NCBI GenBank assembly: GCA_003225055.1
Contig: QIAU01000143.1
Coordinates: 76,577 to 129,511, forward strand
Length of the DNA stretch: 52,935 bases
Reading direction: 5' to 3'
From: Acidobacteriota bacterium
GTDB lineage: Bacteria > Acidobacteriota > Terriglobia > Terriglobales > Acidobacteriaceae
How positions within the stretch are numbered: the stretch's first letter is position 1; each line of letters begins with the position of its first letter. The notes below the pieces were generated by a model, which did no database searches, had not been told where the DNA came from, and worked only from the letters and a program-made list of their open reading frames with translations. The position numbers were made by a program, and so were the translations under genes. Positions 44,304-52,935 of the stretch are shown here, one piece after another.

Positions 44304-45911
44304 TCAGGTCTGCATGACATTCGGAAACACCCAATAGAAGAACAACCCAACCAGGATCAGATATGCCAGGATGACCAGCGTCCACGACATGTTGTGGCGG
44401 ATAACCTGACCTTCGCTTCGCACGAAGCGACTGGTCGAGACGCCCACGCTTGCCGTCTGTGGTGCGATTGGTTTTCCTACCTCCGCGCCCACGGAGTTCA
44501 TTGAAGGCAATAGGAGAACCGGCAGGTGCAACAGCCTGCCAGTAACCGCTTGTACGGGGCCAAACATTGCGTTGGTCGAAGTGTTGCTGCCGGACAGTGC
44601 CACGCCAATCCAGCCAAGAATGGGAGCAATCGCCACAAACTCCCAGCCGACCTTCGACAGGCCATACCCTAGCGAGGTCGCCATGCCGGTGAATACGAAG
44701 ACGTAGGCGACCCCGAAGATGAAGAATGCCACCAGGAATGCACCCCACATTTGCTGGAAGGTCCGCGCAAACACTTGCTTTAGCGTACCTAAGCCGGGCC
44801 GCAGCAAAAGCACAATCAGCAGCCAAGCCGCCAAAATCGAGGTCCCGCCGTTCAACGGAGTGAAGTTAAAGGGCGATGGTTGAGATTTGTGGTTGATCGA
44901 GTCCACCGCGGCGACCGACGCTTTGTACAGCGACTTTGCCGGCAAGTGCGACCACGGTCCAGTCCACGCTACCACCACGATGAGAAGCACCACGAACGGC
45001 AGCCACCCCCTGATTGCTTCGCTCCCGAGGAGAGGTGGATCGGCAGCCTGAGCCTCTTCCGCTGTAACCACCTTTCCGCCAAAGGAACGGATAGTCTTGG
45101 GGCGCCAAATTTTGATAAAGAAGAAAAGCACCCAGAACGACAGGATTGCGCCGCTCAGGTCCGGCATGTACGGTCCGAGATAGCGCGCGACCGGCCACTG
45201 TCCCGCAATATAGGAAGCGAAGCGACGATGGCCAGAGGCCATGCCTCCGTCACACCTTCCCAACCGCTGACCAAATAGATCAGTACCCAGGGAGGCAGTA
45301 TTGCCAGCACCGCGACGATGTGACCGACCGAAGCCGACAATTGCGAAAGCGGCAGCCCCGTTACGGCAGCCAATGCCAGGATGGGGGCTCCGAGCGCACC
45401 GTAAGATACGGGCGCGTTGTTGGCCAGTGCCGCCACTCGAATCGCTTCCAGATCAGCGATGCCGAGGCCGGTCAGGATTGGCACCACGACGGCCCACGGA
45501 TATCCAAATCCCACCAGTCCTTCCAACAGCGCGCCGAATGACCACGCCAGCATCAGCGTCTGGATGCGGATGTCAACGGGTGGCGTGGTTGATCATCCAA
45601 TTCTTGAAATGATCGAAATCGCCGGTTAACACCAAGGTGTTGAAGATCACCAGTCCCCACAGCACAATCCAGTCGATAGTCCACAATCCCTGCAGCGAGC
45701 CGTACAGGTAGGCTTTCAGGGCTAACGCGGCGGGGGCCTTCCACACCAACACGCCCACGATGACCGTGACGAGGCTGGCAATGATCGTGGCCAGCCACGC
45801 TGTCATGCGCACGACTGCCAGCAGGAACAACAAGACAATCAGCGGAACCAGGGCGGCCAGAATGGTCAGCGCAAGGCTCTGGCCCGCAGGCTCAAGGATT
45901 TGGTTGAACAT
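44304..45911 (-). pseudogene. lldP: L-lactate permease, two frameshifts
   Basis: Three consecutive frames together make one lactate permease of about 535 residues. Frame one gives MFNQILEPAGQSLALTILAAL through FDHFKNWMINHAT (in pieces). A shift near 45565 leads to DIRIQTLMLAWSFGALLEG and PVSYGALGAPILALAAVTGL. A second shift near 45215 leads to ASYIAGQWPVARYLGPYMPDL, then GVALSGSNTSTNAMFG and the C-terminal helices. The conserved LLEGLVGFG and ALSGSNTSTNAMFG segments are those of the LctP family, which imports lactate or glycolate with protons. It is divergent from an intact lactate-dehydrogenase-like gene, the expected metabolic partner. The two opposite shifts could be errors or real damage. 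Confidence 0.8.
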
Positions 45912-46172
45912 AAGCCATGCACCTCTCTGCTGCGATCGGCGAGCTTGCTGCGCCCTGGGAGTTGGGATGCTCCCTTAAGACGAGAAGTTGGCGCGCGGTT
46001 AAGAGTTCCGAGACGTGAGCTGGAAGGTCGTAATACGATATGTGTGTAGCTGACTTTTGCACAAGGCTCAATGTATTGGAACCTGCTGCAAACGGGCTCA
46101 GCCTGCAGGGCAACCCGCCCATCATCGGGGGAATCCACTAACCAAAAGATTTCCTGGGTGCCGGAGCATCTC

Positions 46173-49100
46173 ATGAGCAGCAGAACCCAGCCCGTTACGC
46201 CACCGGCCTCGTCGCGTAATGCCTTGCGTGTACTGCCGGGCCGAGGGCGGGTGAATATTGCCCAACAACTGGCCGCGGAGTTGCGCCACACCATTCGCGG
46301 CGAAGTACGTTTCGATGCCGGCAGCCGTTCTCTGTACGCAACCGATCTCTCCCTTTACCGCCATGTGCCAATCGGCGTGGTGATACCCCGTGATGTCGAA
46401 GATGTGATTCAGGCGGTTGGCGCCTGCCGGAAATATGAAGTTCCGATTCTGGGACGCGGTTGCGGAACCAGCCTCGCCGGACAATGCTGCAATGTGGCGG
46501 TCGTTCTGGATTTCTCCAAGTACATGAACCGCATCCTGGAACTGGATCCGGCGAAAAGAATCGCGCGGGTCGAGCCCGGAGTGATCTGCGATCAACTCCG
46601 CGGCGCGGCCGAACAGCACCACCTGACTTTTGCGCCTGATCCTGCCACCCACAAGTACTGCACTCTCGGCGGCATGATCGGCAACAATTCCTGCGGTGTG
46701 CATACGGTGATGGGCGGCAAGACGGTCGACAACGTCGAGGAATTGGAGATCCTCTGCTACGACGGATCGCGTATGCGCGTCGGCCGTACCAGCGAAGAAG
46801 AGCTTCAGCAAATTACCCGCGCGGGCGGTCGGCGGGGCGAGATCTACAGCAGGCTCAGGAATCTTCGCGACCGCTGCGCCGAACAGGTTCGCCACACCTA
46901 TCCACAGATTCCGCGCCGCGTCTCGGGTTACAACCTTGATGAACTGCTCCCTGAACGTGGGTTCAACGTCGCGCGGGCGCTGGTCGGAACCGAGAGCACA
47001 TGCGTGCTGGTGTTGAACGCCACCGTGCGCCTGGTCCCCAGCCCGCCAAGGCGGGTTCTGCTGGTGATCAGCTATCCCGATATTTTTCTGGCGGGGGACA
47101 ACGTGGCCATGATCCGCAGCTATGGCCCAATCGGACTGGAGGCGGTCCAGCAGCACGTCATCGAAAACATGCACCGTAAGGGCAAACCCTTGCCCGGTGC
47201 CAAGCTGCTGCCCGCAGGCGACACCTGGGTCCTGGCTGAATTCGGCGGCCAGACCGAACAGGATGCCAGCGAAAAAGCCCGCCACGCCATGGAGAGGATT
47301 GACCACGAGCTCCGCGGGCATTTGGATATGAAGCTCGTGGAGGACCCGCACGAGCAGAAGTCTGTCTGGCACATACGCGAAGTGGCGATTGACGCCAGCC
47401 GCGTACCCGGAGTGGAGGACGCCTTCCCAGCATGGGAGGATGCTGCTGTTCCTCCTGAGGAAGTTGGAAACTATCTTCGCGAGTTCTACGAGATTCTCAA
47501 GCGGCACCAGTACCGCTTCACCACTTTCGGTCACTTTGGCGATGGCTGCATCCATTCTCGAATTACGGTAAACGTGAAAACTGCGGACGGGGTCAAAGAC
47601 TTTCGCCGCTTCATGAACGAGGCTGCCGACCTCGTGGTGCGCTACGGCGGATCGCTCTCGGGCGAACACGGCGATGGCCAGCTGCGCGCGGAGCTGCTGC
47701 CGAAGATGTACGGCCCTGAACTCATCCAGGCGTTTCGCGAGTTCAAGTCGATATGGGATCCGAACTGGCGCATGAACCCGGGCAAAGTGGTTGATCCGTA
47801 CCGGCTGGATGAAAACCTGCGAACGGGGCCCGACTACCGCCCCCAGCGGCCGCACACCCATTTCCACTTTCCCGAAGATCACGGCAGTCTAGCCGAAGCC
47901 ACCGAGCGCTGCTTCGGTGTCGGCCGCTGCCGTGGTCTCGATGGCGGGACCATGTGCCCCAGCTACATGGTCACGCGCGAGGAAGGTTACACGACGCGTG
48001 GCCGCGCCCACCTGCTGTTTGAAATGCTGCGCGGTGATTCCATCCTTGACGGCTGGCGCGATGACCACGTCAAGGAGGCGCTGGACCTCTGCCTATCCTG
48101 CAAAGGCTGCAAAGGCGATTGCCCCGTCTCGGTGGACATCGCGACCTACAAGGCCGAATTTCTTTCGCACTACTGGGAAGGACGGCTGCGGCCGCGCACG
48201 GCTTACGCACTCGGCATGGTAAATGTGTGGATGCGAGCCGCTTCGCTGGCGCCTGGGTTGGCAAACCTCATTACCCAGACGCCGCTGCTGCGCGATCTCG
48301 CCAAGGCTGCTGCCGGTATCGCACCGCAGCGTGCGATTCCGGCCTTTGCTCCGCAATCGTTCCGGCAATGGTTTCGTAGCCGAGCTCGCGAAAATGGCAG
48401 ATCGAAGGTGATCTTGTGGCCCGACACGTTCAATAATTATTTTCATCCGGATATTGCGCAAGCTGCGGTAGCCGTGCTGGATGCGGCAGGATTTGACGTC
48501 GCGCTACCACAACAGAACTTATGTTGCGGGCGGCCGCTCTACGATTTCGGCATGCTGGACCGGGCCGAGCGTTATCTGCGTCAGATATTGGCTGCCCTGC
48601 GGGATGACATCGCGGCAGGCGTGCCCGTGATCGTGTTGGAGCCGAGTTGCGCGGCGGTGTTCCGCGACGAAATGCCGAACTTGCTACCCAACGACGAAGA
48701 CGCAAGGCGGTTATCCCGGCAGACACTCCTGCTCGGCGAATTCCTGGAGCAGAGAGCGCCACAATTCCAACCTCCGAAGCTCAACCGCAAGGCCCTGGTT
48801 CACGGGCACTGCCATCAGAAGGCCGTGCTCACCACCGACAACGAAATCTCCACGCTGAAGAAACTTGGGCTTGATTGCGAGGTGCTGGAGTCGGGCTGTT
48901 GCGGCATGGCGGGCTCGTTTGGATTTGAAAAAGAGAAATATGACGTCTCTGTGGCCTGCGGCGAGCGCGTGCTTCTGCCGGCAGTACGGGAAGCGGATGC
49001 GAAGACTCTGATTATCGCCAATGGCTTCAGCTGCCAGGAGCAGATTGCGCAATTGACAGAACGCCGCGCTCTGCATTTGGCACAGGTGCTTTACCTGGCG

Positions 49101-49274
49101 CTCGATCAGAGCTCCGGAAAGGAGCCGGATCGGCACCGTTACCCAGAGACAGAACTGCTTGGGACTCGCGAAAACGAAGTTCGCTCCTCCAAACGTCATG
49201 CCGCTCTGACGCTGGCCGGAAGCACTGCTCTAGCAGCAGCAATCTGGTTTTGGCGAAAGCGAAGGGCGGCATAA
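46173..49274 (+). CDS. FAD- and Fe-S-containing D-lactate/glycolate dehydrogenase-type oxidoreductase
   Basis: About 1033 residues from the ATG at 46173 (GGAG upstream); the frame extends to 46071 without support. The N-terminal FAD-linked oxidase domain has the nucleotide-binding ILGRGCGTSLAGQC and GGMIGNNSCGVHTVMGG. The oxidase C-terminal domain has FTTFGHFGDGCIHSRI and GGSLSGEHGDGQLRAELL. Then come ferredoxin-type clusters: Cys580 region (CFGVGRCRGLDGGTMCPSY) and Cys640 region (CLSCKGCKGDCP). Two CCG modules (Cys784 NLCCGRP; Cys909 GCCGMAGSFG) follow, as in heterodisulfide reductase/GlpC. This fusion matches the large D-lactate dehydrogenases that feed electrons to the quinone pool. The extreme C-terminus (LTLAGSTALAAAIWFWRKRR) reads as a membrane tail. 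Divergent lldP supports lactate as substrate. Confidence 0.88.
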   Translation: MSSRTQPVTPPASSRNALRVLPGRGRVNIAQQLAAELRHTIRGEVRFDAGSRSLYATDLSLYRHVPIGVVIPRDVEDVIQAVGACRKYEVPILGRGCGTSLAGQCCNVAVVLDFSKYMNRILELDPAKRIARVEPGVICDQLRGAAEQHHLTFAPDPATHKYCTLGGMIGNNSCGVHTVMGGKTVDNVEELEILCYDGSRMRVGRTSEEELQQITRAGGRRGEIYSRLRNLRDRCAEQVRHTYPQIPRRVSGYNLDELLPERGFNVARALVGTESTCVLVLNATVRLVPSPPRRVLLVISYPDIFLAGDNVAMIRSYGPIGLEAVQQHVIENMHRKGKPLPGAKLLPAGDTWVLAEFGGQTEQDASEKARHAMERIDHELRGHLDMKLVEDPHEQKSVWHIREVAIDASRVPGVEDAFPAWEDAAVPPEEVGNYLREFYEILKRHQYRFTTFGHFGDGCIHSRITVNVKTADGVKDFRRFMNEAADLVVRYGGSLSGEHGDGQLRAELLPKMYGPELIQAFREFKSIWDPNWRMNPGKVVDPYRLDENLRTGPDYRPQRPHTHFHFPEDHGSLAEATERCFGVGRCRGLDGGTMCPSYMVTREEGYTTRGRAHLLFEMLRGDSILDGWRDDHVKEALDLCLSCKGCKGDCPVSVDIATYKAEFLSHYWEGRLRPRTAYALGMVNVWMRAASLAPGLANLITQTPLLRDLAKAAAGIAPQRAIPAFAPQSFRQWFRSRARENGRSKVILWPDTFNNYFHPDIAQAAVAVLDAAGFDVALPQQNLCCGRPLYDFGMLDRAERYLRQILAALRDDIAAGVPVIVLEPSCAAVFRDEMPNLLPNDEDARRLSRQTLLLGEFLEQRAPQFQPPKLNRKALVHGHCHQKAVLTTDNEISTLKKLGLDCEVLESGCCGMAGSFGFEKEKYDVSVACGERVLLPAVREADAKTLIIANGFSCQEQIAQLTERRALHLAQVLYLALDQSSGKEPDRHRYPETELLGTRENEVRSSKRHAALTLAGSTALAAAIWFWRKRRAA

Positions 49275-49440
49275 AGACGACAAAGACTTGGTGCTGACGA
49301 GCAGAATACGTAACACCTCCTTCGGCGCGTTTCAAAGAACGAGTGCCGATGCGAGGGTTGGGCGAGAGAAAAACGCTCGATCAAGTATTTGCATCCCAAT
49401 TAATAGGAAGTGCTGGGTCGCCGGAAAGGGGCGTGTAGCT

Positions 49441-49618
49441 GTGACCCTGACCGATGGATCGAGTAGGCCTCGCATCGTCAATCGCTCGATCCAATTGATC
49501 GCAGTGATCATTGCGATGCTGGCGATCTCGAACCTGCAGTACGCCTGGACTCTGTTCACTGCTCCATTAAGGGCAAGCCTGCACGCCACCTTGCCCGAAA
49601 TCCAGGTAGCGTTCTCAA
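49441..49618 (+). pseudogene. N-terminal remnant of an OFA-type (oxalate/formate) MFS transporter
   Basis: A GTG at 49441 begins about 59 codons. [22 protein letters not shown] in sequence, then [12 protein letters not shown], corresponds to the first membrane segment and loop of OFA-family MFS transporters. The similarity stops abruptly near 49618, where an oxalate-decarboxylase-like sequence begins in another frame. All remaining membrane segments are missing, so this is a dead fragment. Confidence 0.5.
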
Positions 49619-50259
49619 CATTCACTTTGTGGCCGATACCGGCGTGGGCGATATGTGGTATTTCCCCACTGGAATTCCGCATTCCATCCAAGGGCTGAAA
49701 CCCGACGGCGCCAAGTTTCTCCTGGTATTCGACGAAGGCAACTTCTCCGAGCATGAGACGGTACTGCTCAGCGACTGGATGGCTCATACGCCTCGAGACG
49801 TGCTGGCAATGTCCGGCGCACCCAGGGCGGCGAGGTACGAATTGTAGACTCCAGCACCTTCAAAGTGTCCACCACGGTTGCCGCGGCGGTTGTGACTGTC
49901 CATCCGGGAGGAATTCGCGAACTACACTGGCATCCGAATGCAGACGAATGGCAGTTTTATATGGCCGGTCAAGGAAGGATGAACATATTTGCAACTGGCG
50001 GCCGAGCCCGCACCTTGGATTTCGAAACGGGAGACGTGGGGTACGTCCAGAAGACTCTGCCGCACTACATTGAGAACACCGGCAAGACGGACCTGAAATT
50101 CCTCGAGATGTTTAAGAGCAGCCACTTTCATGACTTATCGCTTTCCGAGTGGCTGACTCACACGCCTCCGGAACTGGTCATGGCGCACTTCAACCTACTG
50201 TAGATGAGGCGACGCTGGGCGCGATTCCCAAGGAATTCCATGCGGTCGTGCCCGCGTAA
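49619..50259 (+). pseudogene. oxdC: Oxalate decarboxylase (bicupin) remnant
   Basis: From 49619 one frame gives [22 protein letters not shown] and [21 protein letters not shown], the end of the first cupin of OxdC. After [11 protein letters not shown] about 60 residues are absent. In another frame the second cupin is complete: [18 protein letters not shown], the metal-site ELHWHPNADEWQFY, and PHYIENTG. A further shift after VMAHFN leads to DEATLGAIPKEFHAVVPA and the stop at 50259. The first metal site is gone, so the bicupin cannot be functional as a whole. Together with the upstream transporter remnant this was probably an oxalate uptake and decarboxylation pair. Confidence 0.65.
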
Positions 50260-50271
50260 AACATCGGCATT

Positions 50272-51417
50272 TTACTTTTTCGGACGAGGCCGCGGCATGT
50301 GGTAAAGGTCCAGAATCGGACCGGTCACGTCGAAGGGTTCAGCATCTTCGTCGTCGGCCAGCACGGCGACCGCGAAGCGTTTGCCGGGAATGAACTCCAT
50401 ATCTGTGCTCGTCCCTTGCTGGCCGCCCGTGTGTGCAATGTACTTTTCTCCATCAATCGTCCGCACGCCGAAGCCGATTCCGTACGTTGACGGTTTTCCA
50501 TTCTCGAGCTGCGGAAGATTGGTGGGAGTCCATATCGCAGCCAGCGTTTCTGGTTTTAGGATCTTGCCGTCCATGAGGGCCGTGCCGAAACGCACCAGAT
50601 CTTCGGCGTTGGTGACGAGTCCGCCGCCAGGAATCTTGTAGCTGGAATCCATCAGCCCGGCATTCCGTACCTTGCCCTGCTTGACCTGATAACCTCGTGC
50701 GCGATGCGGCACAATGGCGAAGACGTCGTCCACGAAAGTGTGGGTCATCCGGGCGGGCACCAGCACGTGCTCGCGGACGTAATCGAAATACTTCTCCCCG
50801 GAAGCGCCTTCGATGACGCATCCCGCGACTGTGTAAGCGTAGGTGCTGTAGCTGAACTTCGTCCCCGGCTCGAACAATAGCGGATCGGCGGCGAAGATGG
50901 CGAAGCCGTCGCTCATGTTCTGATAGTGCTTGGTGCTGTCCATCTCGCCTTCTTTGTAATGGCGGATTCCGGAGCTGTGGGTGAGCAGCTCTCGCGTGGT
51001 TACGGTCCATTGCTTCTCTGGGAACGCGGGGCAATACCTCTGGACCGGTGCGTCGAGGTCGAGCTTGCCAGCTTCGACAAGCGTCATCGCGGCCACCGCG
51101 GTGATCGGTTTGGAAATCGAACCGGTTCGAATCACTGTCTCCGCGGTGGCCGGAACGGCGTTCTCCAAATCAGCCGTTCCGAATCCCTTGGAGTAGACGA
51201 CGCGTCCCTCCAGCGCGATTGCAACGGTCATCGCAGGTATCTGCTGTTTCTCGATCTGGCCAATCACGATGCGATCGACCTGCGAATTGAGATCCGGGGT
51301 TGAATCCCGCTGGGCTAGGCCGGTTCCCACGACCAGGTAGAGTGTGATTGTTACGGCCGGGCAGGAGAATGTTTTGAGAAGATTCGGCGGCCTGGATTTC
51401 ACGCGGACATTGTACAT
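50272..51417 (-). CDS. Exported beta-lactamase-related serine hydrolase (class C-like)
   Basis: A 381-residue enzyme. The frame extends upstream to 51876 but that part is low-complexity, so I start at the ATG at 51417, which puts a signal peptide at the N-terminus (LKTFSCPAVTITLYLVVGTGLAQ, in pieces). The catalytic Ser-x-x-Lys is SISK at residues 100-103 (RTGSISKPIT). A Tyr motif lies in KFSYSTYAYTVAG, and the third motif is HTGGQQG in place of KTG. Conserved LLTHSSGIRHY and GGGLVTNAEDLVRFG are typical. Members hydrolyse peptides, esters or amides; beta-lactam resistance should not be assumed. It converges on the dead oxalate decarboxylase with 12 bp between them. Confidence 0.88.
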   Translation of the reverse strand: MYNVRVKSRPPNLLKTFSCPAVTITLYLVVGTGLAQRDSTPDLNSQVDRIVIGQIEKQQIPAMTVAIALEGRVVYSKGFGTADLENAVPATAETVIRTGSISKPITAVAAMTLVEAGKLDLDAPVQRYCPAFPEKQWTVTTRELLTHSSGIRHYKEGEMDSTKHYQNMSDGFAIFAADPLLFEPGTKFSYSTYAYTVAGCVIEGASGEKYFDYVREHVLVPARMTHTFVDDVFAIVPHRARGYQVKQGKVRNAGLMDSSYKIPGGGLVTNAEDLVRFGTALMDGKILKPETLAAIWTPTNLPQLENGKPSTYGIGFGVRTIDGEKYIAHTGGQQGTSTDMEFIPGKRFAVAVLADDEDAEPFDVTGPILDLYHMPRPRPKK

Positions 51418-51738
51418 GCGCCTCGCAACGCGCAGTGTAGTCGAACTCGAGTTACTGCTCGCCGGTTGAACCGTCTTTCCGGCACCATGTCGGCGCCGGA
51501 TGGAAGCTGGTCGTGGACCGGAAGACGAGCTCCCTCCCCCAAAAGAACCAAAGCTCCGAGACTGGGGGGAGAGCCAATGGCAGGGATCTGACCGGATGGA
51601 AGATGGACAAACCGAATACGGAAAAACCACGGAAGGTTGTGGACGGAACTCTGGTAAGCCCCGGGGCGTGGTCCGGAACTTTGACCGTTGCGGGGCTGCC
51701 TTGTAAGATTCGCGGCGATTCACGAAAAGGAGAAATTC
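51418..51738. other. Intergenic stretch between divergent genes
   Basis: About 320 bp between the leftward hydrolase and the rightward small exported protein. The open frames seen here are shadows. AAGGAG at about 51727 serves the ATG at 51739. Nothing else stands out. Confidence 0.4.
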
Positions 51739-52230
51739 ATGCGGAAGTGCCGTCGAGGCGCTGGTTTGGTCCTGTTGCTGGCCTCTTTGAATTTCGCGCA
51801 GCAACCCTCCAATCATAGCAAGGCTGCACAACGTAGCCCGTCCGGCCAGCCATCTGCCCCATCCGATCTGCAGCATGTCTTGGAGTCGAAGGTTAAGGCG
51901 GAATGGGAAGCGCTAAAAGCCAGGAACAAGAAGGCGTATGGCGATCTCTTAGCTGATGATTACGTGGCAGTAGAAGACGACGGCAACGGCGAACGCAACA
52001 AGATTCAGGAGATAGCCGAGCTCGATCACTCAAATATCTTTAATTACTCAATATCCGTTTTTAATTCGTTCTCGCTCGCGCCTGACGCGGCTTTCGTCAG
52101 GTACGAAATCACCATGGAGTTCCCTCCCAAGGCGGCATTCCGTTACAAGAGGGTCTACGTCACGGAGATTTGGTTAAAGCGGGAGGGGCAATGGAAGGCC
52201 CGCCACTATCAGGAGACCCGCGTCAGGTAG
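51739..52230 (+). CDS. Small exported NTF2/SnoaL-like protein
   Basis: 163 residues from the ATG at 51739, with AAGGAG seven bases upstream. A signal peptide (RGAGLVLLLASLNFAQQ) is followed by a Ser/Pro-rich linker. The DUF4440/SnoaL-like fold then runs from AEWEALKARNKKAYGDLLADDY through WLKREGQWKARHYQET (the first quoted in part). This cone-shaped fold occurs in many small enzymes and binding proteins; the active residues cannot be assigned. It stands alone, with a group II intron remnant inserted just after it. Confidence 0.75.
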   Translation: MRKCRRGAGLVLLLASLNFAQQPSNHSKAAQRSPSGQPSAPSDLQHVLESKVKAEWEALKARNKKAYGDLLADDYVAVEDDGNGERNKIQEIAELDHSNIFNYSISVFNSFSLAPDAAFVRYEITMEFPPKAAFRYKRVYVTEIWLKREGQWKARHYQETRVR

Positions 52231-52259
52231 CCTGCCGCCTGGGTCCTGTGCCGAGAATC

Positions 52260-52786
52260 GGATTCGGGAGCAGACCCGGAGAACCCGCGGCATCAGCCTG
52301 CGGCAGATAGTCAAGGGGAGTCCGGGAGTAGACGGGATGACCGTCGACGAACTTCCGGAATACCTGAAGCAACATGGGCTGGAAATCGGGGAACAGCTTC
52401 GTAACGGAACCTATCAACCGCAACCGGTAAGGCGGGTGGAGATCCCCAAGCCGGACGGCAACGGAGTGCGCAGGTTAGGAGATCGCGACTTATCTGCGAG
52501 GATGGCTCGGATACTTCGGCGACTGTCAAACGCCTTCGGTGTTGCTCGACCTTGAAGCGTGGCTACGCCGCCGGCTCCGGTCGGTGGTGTGGAAGCAATG
52601 GAAGCGCGGGCGGACCGGGTTCCGCGAGCTTCGCAAACGGGGCGTCAGTAAGGACCTGGCAGCACAAACTGCCGGGAGCCCTCACGGGTCCCTGGCGCAT
52701 CGCGAAATCGCCCGCTCTGAACCTGCGTTGCCAAACGCCTACTTTGCCACGCTCGGGCTGCCCGCCATGGTCGTGAGGTCCTAGCT
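52260..52786 (+). pseudogene. Group II intron reverse transcriptase/maturase remnant, internally deleted
   Basis: The N-terminal part reads KGSPGVDGMTVDELPEYLK and QPVRRVEIPKPDGNGVRRLG, typical of the first reverse-transcriptase blocks. It then jumps, near 52485, to YLRGWLGYFGDCQTPSVLLDL, WKQWKRGRTGFRELRKRGV and LPNAYFATLGLPAM (the last after two compensating shifts), which belong to the maturase/thumb and C-terminal end. The catalytic YADD block and everything between are missing. The protein cannot be a functional transcriptase. Confidence 0.8.
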
Positions 52787-52863
52787 CAATCCGCCGAATC
52801 GCTGGATGCGGACCCGCACGTACGGTGGTGTTTCTATGGGCCGTTAACGGCCCACCAATAGCA
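52787..52863 (+). ncRNA. Group II intron 3' RNA domains V and VI (remnant)
   Basis: Directly after the maturase end, GATGCGGACCCGCACGTACG resembles the domain V hairpin of bacterial group II introns. It is followed by a second stem, GGGCCG-TTAA-CGGCCC at 52838-52853, with CTAT/ATAG extending it and an asymmetric ACCA bulge that could carry the branch-point A of domain VI. The intron 3' end therefore probably lies near 52863. The last 72 bases of the window beyond it contain no recognisable feature. Confidence 0.5.
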
Positions 52864-52935
52864 ATGAAAATGGACTCGAGCAACGGTATGATGACGGCCA
52901 GGCTTGGAGCGGTAAGAGGTCGTTGTCACACTGGA

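Noticed and set aside
46122-47882. A 586-codon open frame on the - strand
   Set aside because: It is antisense to the FAD-linked dehydrogenase, whose motifs are unambiguous. The long frame is a by-product of high-GC codon use.
51418-51876. N-terminal extension of the serine hydrolase frame to 51876
   Set aside because: The extension is low-complexity Ser/Arg/Pro sequence and would bury the signal peptide inside the protein; the ATG at 51417 is more plausible.
52838-52853. A perfect 16-bp palindrome as a restriction or regulator site
   Set aside because: Its position just after a domain V-like hairpin makes it more likely the domain VI stem of the group II intron.

Overview
The window looks like a chromosomal segment of an Acidobacteriota (Terriglobia-type) soil bacterium. 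This is inferred from gene content: large TonB-dependent receptors with an N-terminal carboxypeptidase-regulatory-like domain, several CRTAC1-type (FG-GAP plus ASPIC/UnbV) exported proteins next to long TPR proteins, a stand-alone TonB with a proline-rich stalk, and moderately high GC. No rRNA or tRNA gene was seen.

Region 1 (1-19,940) is an outer-membrane and periplasmic module arranged around a LacI-type regulator. Leftward from the regulator run a TonB-dependent receptor and an exported TPR protein that is cut by the window edge. Rightward run a 1265-residue Tat-exported FG-GAP/ASPIC/thioredoxin-like/TPR fusion, an 849-residue TPR protein, two further CRTAC1-type proteins (one with a Tat-like signal) and a carboxypeptidase-regulatory/TPR protein. 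A convergent TonB gene with a repetitive periplasmic stalk closes the region. The likely logic is sugar-sensing control of an uptake receptor plus a set of exported calcium-loop propellers and TPR scaffolds, but the substrate is unknown.

Region 2 (19,971-26,700) holds a frameshifted exported-protein gene and a four-gene leftward unit: OmpR-type response regulator, membrane histidine kinase, coiled-coil porin, exported cupredoxin-like protein. Upstream of the regulator lie two clusters of tandem half-sites mostly 11 bp apart, the spacing expected for OmpR/PhoB-family binding. Beyond them, 26,690-27,670 is a graveyard of truncated genes (a TIGR03118-like protein, a Crp/Fnr-like sensor, the 3' end of a TonB-dependent receptor).

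Region 3 (27,793-31,100) has an intact type-B carboxylesterase and an MFS drug-efflux-type gene with one frameshift.

Region 4 (31,178-43,349) is a tightly packed leftward series of ten genes: a protein of unknown function, a SAM methyltransferase, a TonB-dependent receptor, a YfiR-family periplasmic protein, a hybrid histidine kinase with a YfiN-like periplasmic part, a single-domain receiver, a REC-PAS-GGDEF-EAL protein, and an ABC exporter (permease, ATPase, membrane-fusion protein). It resembles a YfiBNR-type circuit rewired so that the YfiN-like sensor drives a phosphorelay ending in a bifunctional cyclic-di-GMP enzyme. I consider it the most interesting system in the window.

Region 5 (43,786-52,935) is metabolic and decaying. 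It contains a frameshifted PPC/DUF296 gene, a twice-frameshifted lactate permease divergent from an intact FAD/Fe-S D-lactate-dehydrogenase-like enzyme, a chimeric remnant of an oxalate transporter and an oxalate decarboxylase, an intact class C beta-lactamase-like serine hydrolase, a small exported NTF2-like protein, and the internally deleted remains of a group II intron. Single-base indels cluster in accessory genes while the long operons are intact, so either real gene decay or local assembly error must be kept in mind.
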